Assembly: GCF_028830055.1 (NCBI RefSeq)
Contig: NZ_CP101655.1
Span: 372,001-436,000, forward strand
DNA length: 64,000 nucleotides
From: Pseudomonas serboccidentalis
GTDB taxonomy: Bacteria; Pseudomonadota; Gammaproteobacteria; Pseudomonadales; Pseudomonadaceae
Reading direction: 5' to 3'
Shown here: piece after piece, positions 17,397-27,037 of the stretch
How positions within the stretch are numbered: the first letter of the stretch is position 1
Layout: every line of letters starts with the position of its first letter
Position numbers and translations under genes: made by a program
The notes under the pieces: model-generated
Told to the model about the DNA's origin: nothing
The model's input: only the letters and a program-made list of their open reading frames with translations
Databases searched by the model: none

Positions 17397-17496
17397 AGCC
17401 AAACCCTCGGGTTCATGTAAAATGCCGCGCTTTCTCCCCATGGAAAGCGCGTCTGGCGTTGCTTTCCTCGATGATCCGCTTCTTTGAGGACCTGAG

Positions 17497-18678
17497 ATGA
17501 CCCGTATCGGAACTCCATTGTCGCCGACCGCGACCCGCGTATTGCTGTGTGGCTGTGGTGAGTTGGGCAAGGAAGTGGTGATCGAGCTGCAACGCCTGGG
17601 CGTTGAAGTGATTGCCGTCGATCGTTACGCCAACGCGCCGGCCATGCAGGTTGCCCACCGCAGCCATGTGATCAACATGCTCGACGGCGCCGCGCTGCGT
17701 GCGGTGATCGAAGCCGAGAAGCCGCACTTCATCGTGCCGGAAATCGAAGCGATCGCCACCGCCACCCTGGTCGAGCTGGAAGCCGAAGGCTTCACCGTGA
17801 TCCCGACCGCCCGTGCCGCGCAACTGACCATGAACCGTGAAGGCATCCGTCGTCTGGCTGCTGAAGAGCTGGACCTGCCGACCTCGCCGTACCACTTTGC
17901 CGACACCTTCGAGGACTACAGCAAAGCCGTTCAGGACCTGGGCTTCCCGTGCGTAGTCAAGCCAGTGATGAGTTCTTCTGGCAAAGGCCAGAGCCTGCTG
18001 CGCAGCGTCGATGACGTGCAGAAGGCCTGGGATTACGCGCAAGAAGGCGGTCGCGCCGGCAAGGGCCGGGTGATCATCGAAGGCTTCATCGATTTCGACT
18101 ACGAAATCACCCTGCTGACCGTGCGCCACATCGGTGGCACCACGTTCTGCGCACCGGTCGGTCACCGTCAGGAGAAGGGCGACTATCAGGAGTCCTGGCA
18201 GCCGCAAGCCATGAGCCCGATTGCCCTGGCGGAGTCCGAGCGCGTGGCCAAAGCCGTGACCGAGGCCCTGGGTGGCCGTGGTCTGTTCGGCGTCGAGTTG
18301 TTCATCAAGGGTGATCAGGTGTGGTTCAGCGAAGTCTCGCCGCGCCCGCACGACACCGGTCTAGTGACTCTGATTTCCCAGGATCTGTCGCAGTTCGCGC
18401 TGCATGCCCGCGCCATTCTCGGTCTGCCGGTGCCGCTGATCCGTCAGTTCGGCCCGTCGGCTTCGGCGGTGATTCTGGTGGAAGGGCAATCGACCCAGAC
18501 CGCCTTCGCCAACCTCGGTGCCGCACTGAGCGAGCCGGATACGGCGTTGCGTCTGTTCGGCAAGCCTGAAGTCAACGGTCAGCGCCGTATGGGCGTGGCC
18601 TTGGCGCGGGATGAGTCGATCGAGGCTGCGCGTGCCAAGGCGACCCGCGCTGCTCAGGCGGTTGTTGTAGAGCTGTAA
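17497..18678 (+). CDS. purT: Formate-dependent phosphoribosylglycinamide formyltransferase 2
   Basis: A 393-residue ATP-grasp enzyme that formylates GAR with formate and ATP, an alternative to PurN in purine synthesis. It shows the N-terminal nucleotide-binding [20 protein letters not shown], the ATP-grasp loop [14 protein letters not shown] near 158, the ligand-binding [16 protein letters not shown] near 195 and [20 protein letters not shown] with [12 protein letters not shown] near 280-300. GAGGA lies eight bases before the ATG. It appears to be a single gene. Confidence 0.97.
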   Translation: MTRIGTPLSPTATRVLLCGCGELGKEVVIELQRLGVEVIAVDRYANAPAMQVAHRSHVINMLDGAALRAVIEAEKPHFIVPEIEAIATATLVELEAEGFTVIPTARAAQLTMNREGIRRLAAEELDLPTSPYHFADTFEDYSKAVQDLGFPCVVKPVMSSSGKGQSLLRSVDDVQKAWDYAQEGGRAGKGRVIIEGFIDFDYEITLLTVRHIGGTTFCAPVGHRQEKGDYQESWQPQAMSPIALAESERVAKAVTEALGGRGLFGVELFIKGDQVWFSEVSPRPHDTGLVTLISQDLSQFALHARAILGLPVPLIRQFGPSASAVILVEGQSTQTAFANLGAALSEPDTALRLFGKPEVNGQRRMGVALARDESIEAARAKATRAAQAVVVEL

Positions 18679-18694
18679 ACCGAGGCGCCCCTAT

Positions 18695-18757
18695 TGCGAG
18701 CAGGCTCACTCCTACAATTGGAATGCGTTCCCCGTAGGAGTGAGCCTGCTCGCGATT
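18695..18757. repeat. REPIN of the GCGAGCAGGCTC family
   Basis: TTGCGAGCAGGCTCACTCCT and the inverted copy GTAGGAGTGAGCCTGCTCGC form a compact palindrome between the converging ends of purT and the MFS gene, where it may act as a bidirectional 3' structure. Confidence 0.85.
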
Positions 18758-18764
18758 CGCTCTG

Positions 18765-20081
18765 TCAGGCAATCTGATTCAGATCGTTATTCCTCGTTTC
18801 CTTCAGGCACAGCACTGCAATCAGGCTGAGCACCGCCGCCCCCGACACATACCCGCCGACATAACTCAAACCGCCCATCGCCACCAGTTTCTGCGCAAAG
18901 AACGGTGCCGCCGAGGCGCCGACGATCCCACCCAGGTTGTAAGCGGCCGATGCCCCGGTATAGCGCACATGGGTCGGAAAAAGCTCCGGCAGCAGCGCAC
19001 CCATGGGCGCAAACGTCACGCCCATCAAGAACAGCTCGATGCACAGGAACAGCGCCACGCCCCAGGTCGAACCCTGTGTCAGCAACGGCTCCATCAGGAA
19101 TCCGGACAGAATCGCCAGCACCCCGCCAATGATCAGCACCGGTTTGCGCCCGTAACGGTCGCTGGCCCAGGCGGACAACGGTGTCGCTGCGGCCATGAAC
19201 AGTACGGCAAAGCACAGCAATCCAAGGAACGTCTCACGGCTGTAGCCGAGGGTGGACACGCCGTAGCTCAGGGAAAATACCGTCGAGATGTAAAACAGCG
19301 CATAGCACACCACCATTGCCGCCGCGCCGAGCAGGGTTGGCGCCCAGTATTGGCTGAACAGCTCGACCAGCGGCACTTTCACCCGCTCCTGACGGGCAAT
19401 GGCGTTGGCGAAGACCGGGGTTTCGTGGAGCTTGAGGCGCACGTACAGGCCGACCATCACCAGTGCCGCGCTGAGCAGAAACGGAATCCGCCAGCCCCAA
19501 CTGCGGAACTGTTCGTCGTTGAGGGTCATGGCCAGGGTCAGGAACAGCCCGTTGGCCGCGAGAAAACCGATCGACGGGCCAAGTTGCGGGAACATGCCGA
19601 ACCACGCCCGCTTGCCCTTGGGTGCGTTTTCCGTGGCCAGCAGCGCCGCGCCACCCCATTCGCCGCCCAGGCCCAGACCTTGTCCGAAGCGCAACACGCA
19701 CAAGAGGATCGGCGCCCAGGCCCCGATGCTGTCGTAACCCGGCAGCACGCCAATCAGCGTGGTACACACGCCCATCAGCAACAGCGAGGCGACCAAGGTC
19801 GATTTGCGCCCGATGCGGTCACCGAAATGGCCGAACAACGCCGAACCCAGCGGTCGGGCGAGGAAGGCGATGCCGAAGGTGAGAAATGCCGAAAGCATCT
19901 GCGCGGTGCCGGAAGTCTGCGGGAAGAATACCGGCCCGATCACCAGCGCGGCGGCGGTGGCATACACGTAGAAATCGTAGAACTCGATGGCAGTGCCGAT
20001 GAAACTCGCCGTTGCCACACGGGTGGCGGAGTTGGTCGGCTGGGCAGGCGTGGTGGCGCTGTAAGCGGTACTGGTCGTCAT
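18765..20081 (-). CDS. MFS transporter, metabolite:H+ symporter type
   Basis: The start at 20081 (MTTSTAYSATTPAQPTNS) has AGGGA eight bases before it and gives 438 residues. Twelve hydrophobic segments are apparent. The MFS loop 2-3 signature LFGHFGDRIGRKSTLV near 90 and the later ASDRYGRKPVLIIGG near 310 are clear, and the start of the domain (ATASFIGTAIEFYDFYVYAT) places it in the MHS group with ShiA, ProP and KgtP. Those carry dicarboxylates, osmolytes or shikimate with protons. The substrate cannot be read from sequence. Confidence 0.88.
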   Translation of the reverse strand: MTTSTAYSATTPAQPTNSATRVATASFIGTAIEFYDFYVYATAAALVIGPVFFPQTSGTAQMLSAFLTFGIAFLARPLGSALFGHFGDRIGRKSTLVASLLLMGVCTTLIGVLPGYDSIGAWAPILLCVLRFGQGLGLGGEWGGAALLATENAPKGKRAWFGMFPQLGPSIGFLAANGLFLTLAMTLNDEQFRSWGWRIPFLLSAALVMVGLYVRLKLHETPVFANAIARQERVKVPLVELFSQYWAPTLLGAAAMVVCYALFYISTVFSLSYGVSTLGYSRETFLGLLCFAVLFMAAATPLSAWASDRYGRKPVLIIGGVLAILSGFLMEPLLTQGSTWGVALFLCIELFLMGVTFAPMGALLPELFPTHVRYTGASAAYNLGGIVGASAAPFFAQKLVAMGGLSYVGGYVSGAAVLSLIAVLCLKETRNNDLNQIA

Positions 20082-20102
20082 GCGGTGATCCCTGACAGTC
20101 AT

Positions 20103-20472
20103 GAGCTCCGTTGGAGCGAATTATTATGGTCGAGCACCCAGGGATGTGGGATGAGGCGCGGTCGCTGTTTCGAGTAGGAACAGTCGCCGGGATGATGCGG
20201 AAATAGCCGAAGCCGTAGGCGTGCGGGTAAGCACAAGGCCAGGCGGTGCTTGGGTAAGCGGTTCGATTATAGGAAGGGGGCTAACGAATGAACAAGCGCT
20301 AAAAAGGAGGCGAGGGCATGGCTTTTGTGGCGAGGGGGCTTGCCCCCGTTGCACTGCGCAGCAGTGCCGACGCTTCAATCAAAATATCTCGGCTAACGCT
20401 TTGTTTAGGCAAATGCGACTGCTGCGCAGCCAAACGGGGGCAAGCCCCTCGCCACAGGGAATGGTGAAGGCT
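20103..20472. repeat. Intergenic region with a GGGGGCTTGCCCCC-type REPIN
   Basis: The REPIN occupies 20326-20458: TGTGGCGAGGGGGCTTGCCC at the left and its inverted partner GGGGCAAGCCCCTCGCCACA at the right, about 90 bases apart, with secondary GCGCAGCAGT/ACTGCTGCGC pairing inside. The bases from 20103 to 20325 show no gene and no clear signal. Confidence 0.75.
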
Positions 20473-21705
20473 TTAGATGATGGCCGGCACCGAAGTGGTA
20501 TGCCAGATCAACACCTTGCTCACCCGGTTCTCCTCGGTCTCGAGAATCTCCAGCCGGTATCGCCCGATCTTCAGGCACACCGCGCTTTCTGGAATGGTCT
20601 CCAGCGCTTCGGTCACCAGGCCGTTGAGGGTTTTCGGCCCGTCGCTGGGCAGGTGCCAGCCCAGGCATTTATTCAGTTCGCGAATCGACGCGGTACCGTC
20701 GATCACCATGCGCCCGTCAGCCTGTGGGTGGATGTGCGGGTTGTCGAGGCTGTGCTCGCTTTCGAATTCGCCGACGATTTCTTCGAGAATGTCTTCCAGA
20801 GTGACGATGCCCAGCACCTCACCGTACTCGTCCACCACCATGCCCAAGCGGCGCTGCTGTTTGTGGAAATTCAGCAGTTGCAGCTGCAGTGGCGTGCTTT
20901 CCGGAACGAAATACGGTTCGTAGCTGGCAGCCAGCAGCGCTTCGCGGGTCAGCTTGTCATCGTTGAGCAGATGGCGGATTTGCCGGGTGTTGAGCACCGC
21001 TTCGACCTGGTTGATGTCGCTGTGGAACACCGGCAGGCGCGTGCGCTTGTTGTGGCGCAGTTGTTCGATGATTTCTTCGATCGAGTCATCGAGATTGATG
21101 CCGTCGACATCGCTGCGCGGCACCAGAATGTCATTGACCGTGATGTTGTCCAGCGCGTGGATCCCCGAAACCGGGTGCGTGCGGGACGGATGTTCCGGGT
21201 CATCGTGGCGATCGGCAGGCTCTTCGTCTTCGCTCTGCTGCACCACTTGGGCCTTGCGGGCGAAGGGACGCAGCAGCAAGCCGCTGATGCTGCTCAGCAG
21301 CCAGGCCAGCGGGTAAAGGATTTTCAGCGGTACGGCCAGCAGGGTATTGCCGAAGGACAGCACGGCGTCTGGATAGCGATGGGCAACGGTGCGCGGGAAG
21401 TAATCGGCAAACACCAGCAACACGGCAGCGGCGCCGAGGCAGGCTACCCACGGGCCGTTTTCTTCGCACAGGAAGATCGCCAGCAGCGTGGCGATGACCA
21501 CTGCGAGGGCGCGGCACAGGGTGTTGCAGAGAATCAGGCTGTCGAGCGGGAAGCTCAGCTTCGCCAGTGGTTTATCGCTGGCGCGCGACGCGGCGCGCTG
21601 CGCGAGCAGGTGCTGCTGCGCGATTTCGACGGCGGTAAACAGCCCCGACCATAAAATCAGCAGGACAAATACCGCGAGCATCGGCCCTATGGGCAAACCG
21701 TCCAT
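20473..21705 (-). CDS. HlyC/CorC-family membrane protein (CNNM domain plus CBS pair)
   Basis: The 410-residue protein has an N-terminal DUF21/CNNM membrane domain with about four hydrophobic segments to residue 150, a CBS pair at about 195-315 (VNDILVPRSDVDGINLDD, then GIVTLEDILEEIVGEFESEH) and a CorC-HlyC C-terminal domain. The family is linked with magnesium or cobalt handling and efflux. MFVLLILWSG-like AVFVLLILWSGLFTAVEIA and QQHLLAQRAASRA fit the CNNM start. It is followed, upstream in transcription, by the CcsA-like gene and may be its operon partner. Confidence 0.88.
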   Translation of the reverse strand: MDGLPIGPMLAVFVLLILWSGLFTAVEIAQQHLLAQRAASRASDKPLAKLSFPLDSLILCNTLCRALAVVIATLLAIFLCEENGPWVACLGAAAVLLVFADYFPRTVAHRYPDAVLSFGNTLLAVPLKILYPLAWLLSSISGLLLRPFARKAQVVQQSEDEEPADRHDDPEHPSRTHPVSGIHALDNITVNDILVPRSDVDGINLDDSIEEIIEQLRHNKRTRLPVFHSDINQVEAVLNTRQIRHLLNDDKLTREALLAASYEPYFVPESTPLQLQLLNFHKQQRRLGMVVDEYGEVLGIVTLEDILEEIVGEFESEHSLDNPHIHPQADGRMVIDGTASIRELNKCLGWHLPSDGPKTLNGLVTEALETIPESAVCLKIGRYRLEILETEENRVSKVLIWHTTSVPAII

Positions 21706-21717
21706 TTATGCCGCCCG

Positions 21718-22530
21718 TCAGATGTGCAGGATGTATTCACGAACCAGTTTGCTGCCGAAATACGCCAACATCAGCAGGCAGAAACCGGCGAGGGTCCAGC
21801 GAATCGCCTTGTGACCACGCCAGCCGAGGCGATTACGGCCCCACAACAGCACGCTGAACACCACCCACGCCAGGCACGCCAGCAGGGTCTTGTGCACCAG
21901 ATGCTGGGCGAACAGGTTCTCGACGAACAGCCAGCCGGAGATCAGCGACAGCGACAGCAGCGTCCAGCCGGCCCAGAGAAAGCCGAACAGCAGGCTTTCC
22001 ATGGTTTGCAGCGGCGGGAAGTTCTTGATCAGCCCGGACGGGTGCTTGTGCTTGAGCTGGTGATCCTGCACCAGCAGCAGCAAGGCCTGGAACACCGCGA
22101 TGGTGAACATGCCGTAGGCCAGGATCGACAGCAGGATATGGGCGAGGATGCCCGGCTCTTCGTCGATGATCTGCACCGTGCCGGCCGGCGCGAACTGCGC
22201 CAGCAGCACCGTCGCGGCGCCCAGCGGGAACAGCAGCACCAGCAGGTTTTCCACCGGGATCCGCGAGCAGGCCAGCAATGTAAGGGCAATGACCGCTGCG
22301 GCAATCAGGCTGGCGGCGCTGAAGAAGTCCAGGCCCAGGCCGATCGGCGTCAGCAGGTGGGTGAGCAGGCTGGCGCTGTGGGCCAGCACGGCAAGGATGC
22401 CGAGCGTAACCAGCAGGCGCTTGTTCGCCTTGGCGCCGGAGGCCAGACGGGTGCCCTGATAAAGGGTCGCAGCGGCATAAAGAAGAGCGGCGGCGAGCGT
22501 GGTCAGCAAACTGGGTGACAAGGGGAGCAT
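21718..22530 (-). CDS. CcsA-family inner membrane protein (YpjD-like)
   Basis: The start at 22530 (MLPLSPSLLTTLAAALLYAA), behind an AGGA, gives 270 residues; the longer frame adds a segment without hydrophobic or domain character. About eight hydrophobic segments are seen. The motif HILLSILAYGMFTIAVFQAL near 140 and the tryptophan-rich LFGFLWAGWTLLSLS resemble the WWD region of cytochrome c assembly proteins, as in E. coli YpjD. Its role is not settled. It is divergent from ffh and ends 12 bases before the CorC-like start. Confidence 0.85.
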   Translation of the reverse strand: MLPLSPSLLTTLAAALLYAAATLYQGTRLASGAKANKRLLVTLGILAVLAHSASLLTHLLTPIGLGLDFFSAASLIAAAVIALTLLACSRIPVENLLVLLFPLGAATVLLAQFAPAGTVQIIDEEPGILAHILLSILAYGMFTIAVFQALLLLVQDHQLKHKHPSGLIKNFPPLQTMESLLFGFLWAGWTLLSLSLISGWLFVENLFAQHLVHKTLLACLAWVVFSVLLWGRNRLGWRGHKAIRWTLAGFCLLMLAYFGSKLVREYILHI

Positions 22531-22725
22531 AAATCCTGTTAGGCAGGCCCGAAAGGCGCTGAGTTTGGCATAGAACCGCCACACCACGAAAGTGCGAGGT
22601 GTCCGCCCGACGCAGTCTTCGCTATAATCCGCGACCTGCCCACGCCGCAGGCTCGCCGAGCACATGTTGAATCCGGTCTGGGCCGCCATTATCCCGGTCT
22701 ACACAGGGCCTGAAAGGATCGCGCA

Positions 22726-24102
22726 ATGTTTGAAAACTTAACCGACCGTCTCTCGCAGACGCTGCGCCATGTCACCGGCAAGGCGAAGCTGACTGAAGAC
22801 AATATCAAAGACACCCTGCGTGAAGTGCGCATGGCGTTGCTCGAAGCCGACGTCGCCCTGCCGGTGGTCAAGGACTTCGTCAACTCGGTCAAGGAGCGCG
22901 CTGTCGGCACCGAGGTGTCGCGCAGCCTGACGCCGGGCCAGGCATTCGTGAAGATCGTCCAGGCCGAACTCGAAAGCCTGATGGGCGCGGCCAACGAAGA
23001 CCTGAACCTGAGCGCCGTGCCGCCTGCCGTTGTGCTGATGGCGGGTTTGCAGGGTGCCGGTAAAACCACCACCGCCGGCAAACTGGCGCGCTTCCTTAAA
23101 GAGCGCAAGAAGAAGTCGGTGATGGTCGTATCGGCGGACGTTTACCGTCCGGCCGCGATCAAGCAGCTGGAAACCCTGGCCAACGACATCGGCGTGACGT
23201 TCTTCCCGTCCGACCTGAGCCAGAAGCCGGTCGACATCGCCAACGCGGCTATTAAAGAAGCAAAACTGAAATTCATCGACGTGGTCATCGTCGACACCGC
23301 CGGTCGTCTGCACATCGACGAAGAGATGATGGGCGAGATCAAGGCATTGCATGCCGCGATCAACCCGGTCGAAACCCTGTTCGTGGTTGATGCCATGACC
23401 GGCCAGGACGCCGCCAACACGGCCAAGGCCTTCGGCGATGCACTGCCGCTGACCGGTGTGATCCTGACCAAGGTCGACGGCGACGCCCGTGGCGGTGCCG
23501 CACTGTCGGTACGTGCAATCACCGGCAAGCCGATCAAGTTCATCGGTATGGGTGAGAAGAGCGAAGCGCTCGAGCCTTTCCACCCTGAGCGTATCGCTTC
23601 GCGGATCCTCGGCATGGGCGACGTGCTCAGCCTGATCGAACAGGCCGAAGCGACCCTCGACAAGGACAAGGCCGATAAACTGGCCAAGAAGCTGAAGAAG
23701 GGTAAGGGCTTCGACCTCGAAGACTTCCGCGATCAGTTGCAACAGATGAAGAACATGGGTGGCCTCGGCGGCCTCATGGACAAACTGCCGAGCATCGGCG
23801 GCGTCAACCTGTCGCAGATGGGCAATGCCCAGAATGCGGCAGAGAAGCAGTTCAAGCAGATGGAAGCCATCATCAACTCCATGACCCCGGCCGAGCGCCG
23901 CGACCCTGAGCTGATCAGCGGTTCGCGCAAGCGCCGGATCGCCATGGGTTCCGGCACCCAGGTGCAGGACATCGGTCGCTTGATCAAGCAGCACAAGCAG
24001 ATGCAGAAGATGATGAAGAAATTCTCCGCCAAAGGCGGTATGGCAAAAATGATGCGCGGCATGGGCGGTATGTTGCCCGGCGGCGGCATGCCAAAGATGT
24101 GA
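22726..24102 (+). CDS. ffh: Signal recognition particle protein Ffh (SRP54)
   Basis: A 458-residue SRP GTPase. The N domain (1-90) is followed by the G domain with GLQGAGKTTTAGKLARFL at 107, DVYRPAAIKQL, the G3 region VIVDTAGRLHIDEEMM near 187 and TKVDGDARGGAALS near 248. The M domain from about 295 is methionine-rich and ends in the glycine/methionine tail MRGMGGMLPGGGMPKM. It binds 4.5S RNA and signal sequences to target membrane proteins. The RNA gene itself is not in this window. Confidence 0.98.
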   Translation: MFENLTDRLSQTLRHVTGKAKLTEDNIKDTLREVRMALLEADVALPVVKDFVNSVKERAVGTEVSRSLTPGQAFVKIVQAELESLMGAANEDLNLSAVPPAVVLMAGLQGAGKTTTAGKLARFLKERKKKSVMVVSADVYRPAAIKQLETLANDIGVTFFPSDLSQKPVDIANAAIKEAKLKFIDVVIVDTAGRLHIDEEMMGEIKALHAAINPVETLFVVDAMTGQDAANTAKAFGDALPLTGVILTKVDGDARGGAALSVRAITGKPIKFIGMGEKSEALEPFHPERIASRILGMGDVLSLIEQAEATLDKDKADKLAKKLKKGKGFDLEDFRDQLQQMKNMGGLGGLMDKLPSIGGVNLSQMGNAQNAAEKQFKQMEAIINSMTPAERRDPELISGSRKRRIAMGSGTQVQDIGRLIKQHKQMQKMMKKFSAKGGMAKMMRGMGGMLPGGGMPKM

Positions 24103-24103
24103 G

Positions 24104-24261
24104 GTGTCCCCTCTCGCCCATTCTGCTCACTTATGGCGGCGCCTGATGCCCTCATGCTGCGTTGCTGTTCCTCGCCATAGCGGGCAATGACTCGTTGCGG
24201 CGCCTTGCTTGAGGGCATCAGTCACTCGCCAAAAGTGAGCGAAATGGGTGAGACAGGACAC
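24104..24261. repeat. 158-bp imperfect palindrome directly behind ffh
   Basis: The left end GTGTCC at 24104-24109 mirrors GGACAC at 24256-24261. Continuing inward, TCTC, CCCATT, GCTCACTT and GGCG have inverted partners, and CTGATGCCCTCA at 24143-24154 is a perfect inverse of TGAGGGCATCAG at 24210-24221. Each arm is about 50 bases, with scattered mismatches and a 55-base centre. No T-tract follows, so it is not a classical terminator. It could be a MITE-like insertion, a dispersed repeat, or an RNA stability element. Confidence 0.6.
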
Positions 24262-24412
24262 AAAGACTTCGCCGGTCGTCGCACCGGCGCAGACCCCGCA
24301 AGGACGCGGGATCAACAGCAAACCCGCACTCGGCGGGAGCTGACTGGCCGTTTTCATCGACGGCTCTATATGCAAATCCGCACGGCATGCCATAGGCGCC
24401 GGAAAAAGTCAT

Positions 24413-24440
24413 TTGCAAAAGTCCGGATATTCCTTAGAAT
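24413..24440 (+). promoter_or_regulatory. Probable sigma-70 promoter of the rpsP operon
   Basis: TTGCAA at 24413-24418 and TAGAAT at 24435-24440 are separated by 16 bases, and the transcript would begin about 65 bases before rpsP. A GC-rich stretch CGGCCTTTCGGGC follows the -10 box, as is common for stringently controlled ribosomal promoters. Confidence 0.6.
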
Positions 24441-24512
24441 ATGCGGCCTTTCGGGCACCCATGCCCGCTGTGCATTTAGATTTGCAGCACCGACTACAGG
24501 AACGATGTTCAC

Positions 24513-24764
24513 ATGCTAACAATCCGTCTTGCCCTTGGCGGCTCCAAAAAGCGCCCGTTTTACCACCTGACCGTAACCGACTCGCGTAACCCGCGTGACG
24601 GCTCCCACAAAGAACAGGTTGGCTTCTTCAACCCTGTTGCCCGTGGTCAGGAAATCCGTCTGTCCGTGAACCAAGAGCGCGTAGCCTACTGGCTGAGCGT
24701 TGGTGCACAGCCTTCTGAGCGTGTTGCTCAGTTGCTGAAGGAATCTGCCAAGGCTGCAGCCTGA
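24513..24764 (+). CDS. rpsP: Small ribosomal subunit protein bS16
   Basis: The 83-residue protein has the bS16 signature at its start ([20 protein letters not shown]) and [19 protein letters not shown] in the middle. It is needed for 30S assembly. It is the first gene of the classical rpsP-rimM-trmD-rplS operon. Confidence 0.98.
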   Translation: MLTIRLALGGSKKRPFYHLTVTDSRNPRDGSHKEQVGFFNPVARGQEIRLSVNQERVAYWLSVGAQPSERVAQLLKESAKAAA

Positions 24765-24769
24765 GCAGT

Positions 24770-25306
24770 ATGAGCGCGACGCCAGAAAAAGCTGATGACC
24801 TGATCGTTGTCGGCAAGATTTTTTCGGTTCACGGCGTTCGCGGCGAGGTGAAGGTCTTTTCCTTTACCGATCCGATTGAAAACCTGTTGGACTACCGCAA
24901 CTGGACGCTTCGGCGCGAAGGCGTGGTGAAACAGGTCGAGCTGGTCAGCGGCCGATCCACTCAAAAGGATCTGGTTGCCAAGCTCAAAGGCCTCGATGAT
25001 CGCGATGAAGCCCGTCTTCTGAGCGGTTATGAGATTTGCATCTCGCGAAGCCTTTTGCCCAACCTGACAGGCGACGAGTACTACTGGTACCAGTTGCAGG
25101 GTCTGAGCGTCATCAACCAGGACGAGCAATTGTTCGGCAAGGTTGATCACCTGTTGGAGACCGGCGCGAACGATGTATTGGTGGTCAAGCCCTGCGCGGG
25201 CAGCCTGGATGATCGCGAGCGGTTGTTGCCCTACACAGAGCAATGCGTGCTGGCAATTGACCTGGATGCAGGCGTGATGAGGGTGGAATGGGACGCGGAC
25301 TTCTAA
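24770..25306 (+). CDS. rimM: Ribosome maturation factor RimM
   Basis: A 178-residue 30S maturation factor that binds uS19. The N-terminal RimM domain has DDLIVVGKIFSVHGVRGEV at about 8-26, followed by a PRC barrel with DEYYWYQLQGLSVINQDEQL near 100. It begins five bases after rpsP, which implies coupled translation. Confidence 0.97.
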   Translation: MSATPEKADDLIVVGKIFSVHGVRGEVKVFSFTDPIENLLDYRNWTLRREGVVKQVELVSGRSTQKDLVAKLKGLDDRDEARLLSGYEICISRSLLPNLTGDEYYWYQLQGLSVINQDEQLFGKVDHLLETGANDVLVVKPCAGSLDDRERLLPYTEQCVLAIDLDAGVMRVEWDADF

Positions 25307-25309
25307 GCA

Positions 25310-26062
25310 ATGGCCAGCCTGCGCGTAGACGTCATTACGCTGTTCCCCGAGATGTTCTCGGCCATCAGTGAGTACGGCATTACCAGTCGTGCGGTCAAAC
25401 AGGGGCTGTTGCAGCTGACCTGTTGGAATCCGCGGGATTACACGACGGATCGGCATCACACTGTGGACGATCGCCCGTTTGGCGGTGGTCCGGGCATGGT
25501 GATGAAGATCAAGCCCCTGGAAGATGCTCTGGTTCAGGCCAAGGCAGCAGCCGGGGAGGCGGCGAAGGTGATTTACCTGTCCCCCCAAGGCCGTCAACTG
25601 ACTCAGTCGGCGGTACGCGAGTTGGCAAAATCGGATGCATTGATCCTGATTGCCGGCCGCTATGAAGGCATTGACGAGCGCTTTATTGAGGCTCATGTCG
25701 ATGAAGAGTGGTCGATTGGTGACTATGTACTGTCTGGCGGCGAGCTGCCGGCCATGGTCATGATCGATGCGGTTACACGACTGCTGCCTGGAGCTTTAGG
25801 GCATGCGGATTCCGCTGAGGAAGATTCCTTTACGGATGGTCTGCTGGATTGCCCGCACTACACCCGACCTGAGGTGTATGCGGATCAGCGTGTTCCCGAC
25901 GTGTTGCTAAGTGGCAATCACGCGCATATCCGGCGTTGGCGTTTACAGCAGTCCCTTGGTCGGACCTATGAACGACGCGCCGATCTTCTGGAAAGCCGCT
26001 CGCTTTCTGGAGAAGAGAAGAAGCTGCTCGAGGAATACATCCGCGAGCGGGACGATAGTTAA
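25310..26062 (+). CDS. trmD: tRNA (guanine-N1-)-methyltransferase
   Basis: A 250-residue SPOUT methyltransferase that makes m1G37 in tRNAs to keep the reading frame. Motifs seen are [17 protein letters not shown] [15 protein letters not shown] at the start, [20 protein letters not shown] near 50, [11 protein letters not shown] near 88, [13 protein letters not shown] near 112 and [20 protein letters not shown] near 135, the knotted AdoMet site. It starts three bases after rimM. Confidence 0.98.
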
Positions 26063-26107
26063 CAACGTATCGATGGTAGATCAGTTGATTTACCTTAGGA
26101 GCACAGC

Positions 26108-26458
26108 ATGACCAACAAAATCATCCTTGCACTCGAAGCAGAGCAGATGACCAAAGAAATCCCTACCTTTGCCCCGGGCGACACCATTGTCGTTCAGGTG
26201 AAAGTGAAGGAAGGCGATCGTTCCCGTCTGCAAGCGTTCGAAGGCGTTGTAATCGCCAAGCGTAACCGCGGCGTGAACAGTGCGTTCACCGTTCGTAAAA
26301 TCTCCAACGGTGTTGGCGTAGAACGTACTTTCCAGACCTACTCCCCGCAGATCGACAGCATGGCTGTTAAACGTCGCGGTGACGTACGTAAAGCCAAGCT
26401 GTACTACCTGCGCGACCTGTCGGGTAAAGCAGCTCGCATCAAGGAAAAACTGGCTTAA
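26108..26458 (+). CDS. rplS: Large ribosomal subunit protein bL19
   Basis: The 116-residue protein shows the bL19 hallmarks [37 protein letters not shown] and [20 protein letters not shown]. It sits at the 30S-50S interface. A TAGGAG ribosome site lies just upstream, and it closes the operon in front of a strong terminator. Confidence 0.98.
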
Positions 26459-26476
26459 GTCCAGCTTCCGATGCAG

Positions 26477-26505
26477 AAAAAAGCAGCCTACGGGCTGCTT
26501 TTTTG
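26477..26505 (+). terminator. Rho-independent terminator of the rpsP-rplS operon
   Basis: AAAAAAGCAGCC, a three-base loop and GGGCTGCTTTTTT form a strong stem with T-tract; the A-tract on the left makes it potentially bidirectional. Confidence 0.9.
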
Positions 26506-26530
26506 TTGCCTGCCATTTACCGCCTTCAAC

Positions 26531-26565
26531 CTGTAGGAGCTGCCGAAGGCTGCGATCTTTTGATG
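26531..26565. repeat. Single REP element
   Basis: CTGTAGGAGCTGCCGAAGGC followed by TGCGATCTTTTGATG, unpaired, between rplS and the thioesterase gene. Confidence 0.8.
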
Positions 26566-26605
26566 TGGCTTTGCCCGGCGCCCGAATATACGAGCAGTAA
26601 TCTTC

Positions 26606-27019
26606 ATGACCACCCGTGACCAGGAAATCGAACGCCGCACCGAACTCTCGGTGACCCGCGTGACCAAAGCCGTCTTCCCGCCGACCACCAACCACCACAA
26701 CACCTTGTTCGGCGGCACCGCGCTGGCGTGGATGGACGAAGTGTCGTTCATTACTGCAACACGTTTCTGTCGCCTGCCGCTGGTGACGGTGTCCACCGAC
26801 CGCATCGACTTCAATCACGCGATCCCGGCCGGCTCGATCGTCGAGTTGGTGGGGCGGGTGATCAAGGTGGGTAACACCAGCCTCAAGGTCGAGGTGGAAG
26901 TGTTCGTCGAGAGCATGAGCTGTGACGGTCGCGAGAAGGCGATCCACGGACAGTTCAGCTTTGTGGCGATTGATGATGACAAACGACCGGTGCCGGTGTT
27001 GCCAGGGTTTGCAGTCTGA
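26606..27019 (+). CDS. Acyl-CoA thioesterase (YciA-like hotdog)
   Basis: A 137-residue single hotdog-fold protein with HHNTLFGGTALAWMDEVSF near residue 32 and TDRIDFNHAIPAGSIVELVG near 70, the active-site regions of the YciA/BACH acyl-CoA thioesterases that hydrolyse short to medium acyl-CoAs in the cytoplasm. It probably acts as a hexamer, as the family does. It is a single gene flanked by REPs. Confidence 0.88.
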   Translation: MTTRDQEIERRTELSVTRVTKAVFPPTTNHHNTLFGGTALAWMDEVSFITATRFCRLPLVTVSTDRIDFNHAIPAGSIVELVGRVIKVGNTSLKVEVEVFVESMSCDGREKAIHGQFSFVAIDDDKRPVPVLPGFAV

Positions 27020-27037
27020 TACAGGGCCGAGTCGCGC

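Noticed and set aside
23733..24218. A reverse-strand frame beginning inside the palindrome behind ffh
   Set aside because: Most of it is antisense to ffh, and the rest is the palindrome arm; no homology is recognised.
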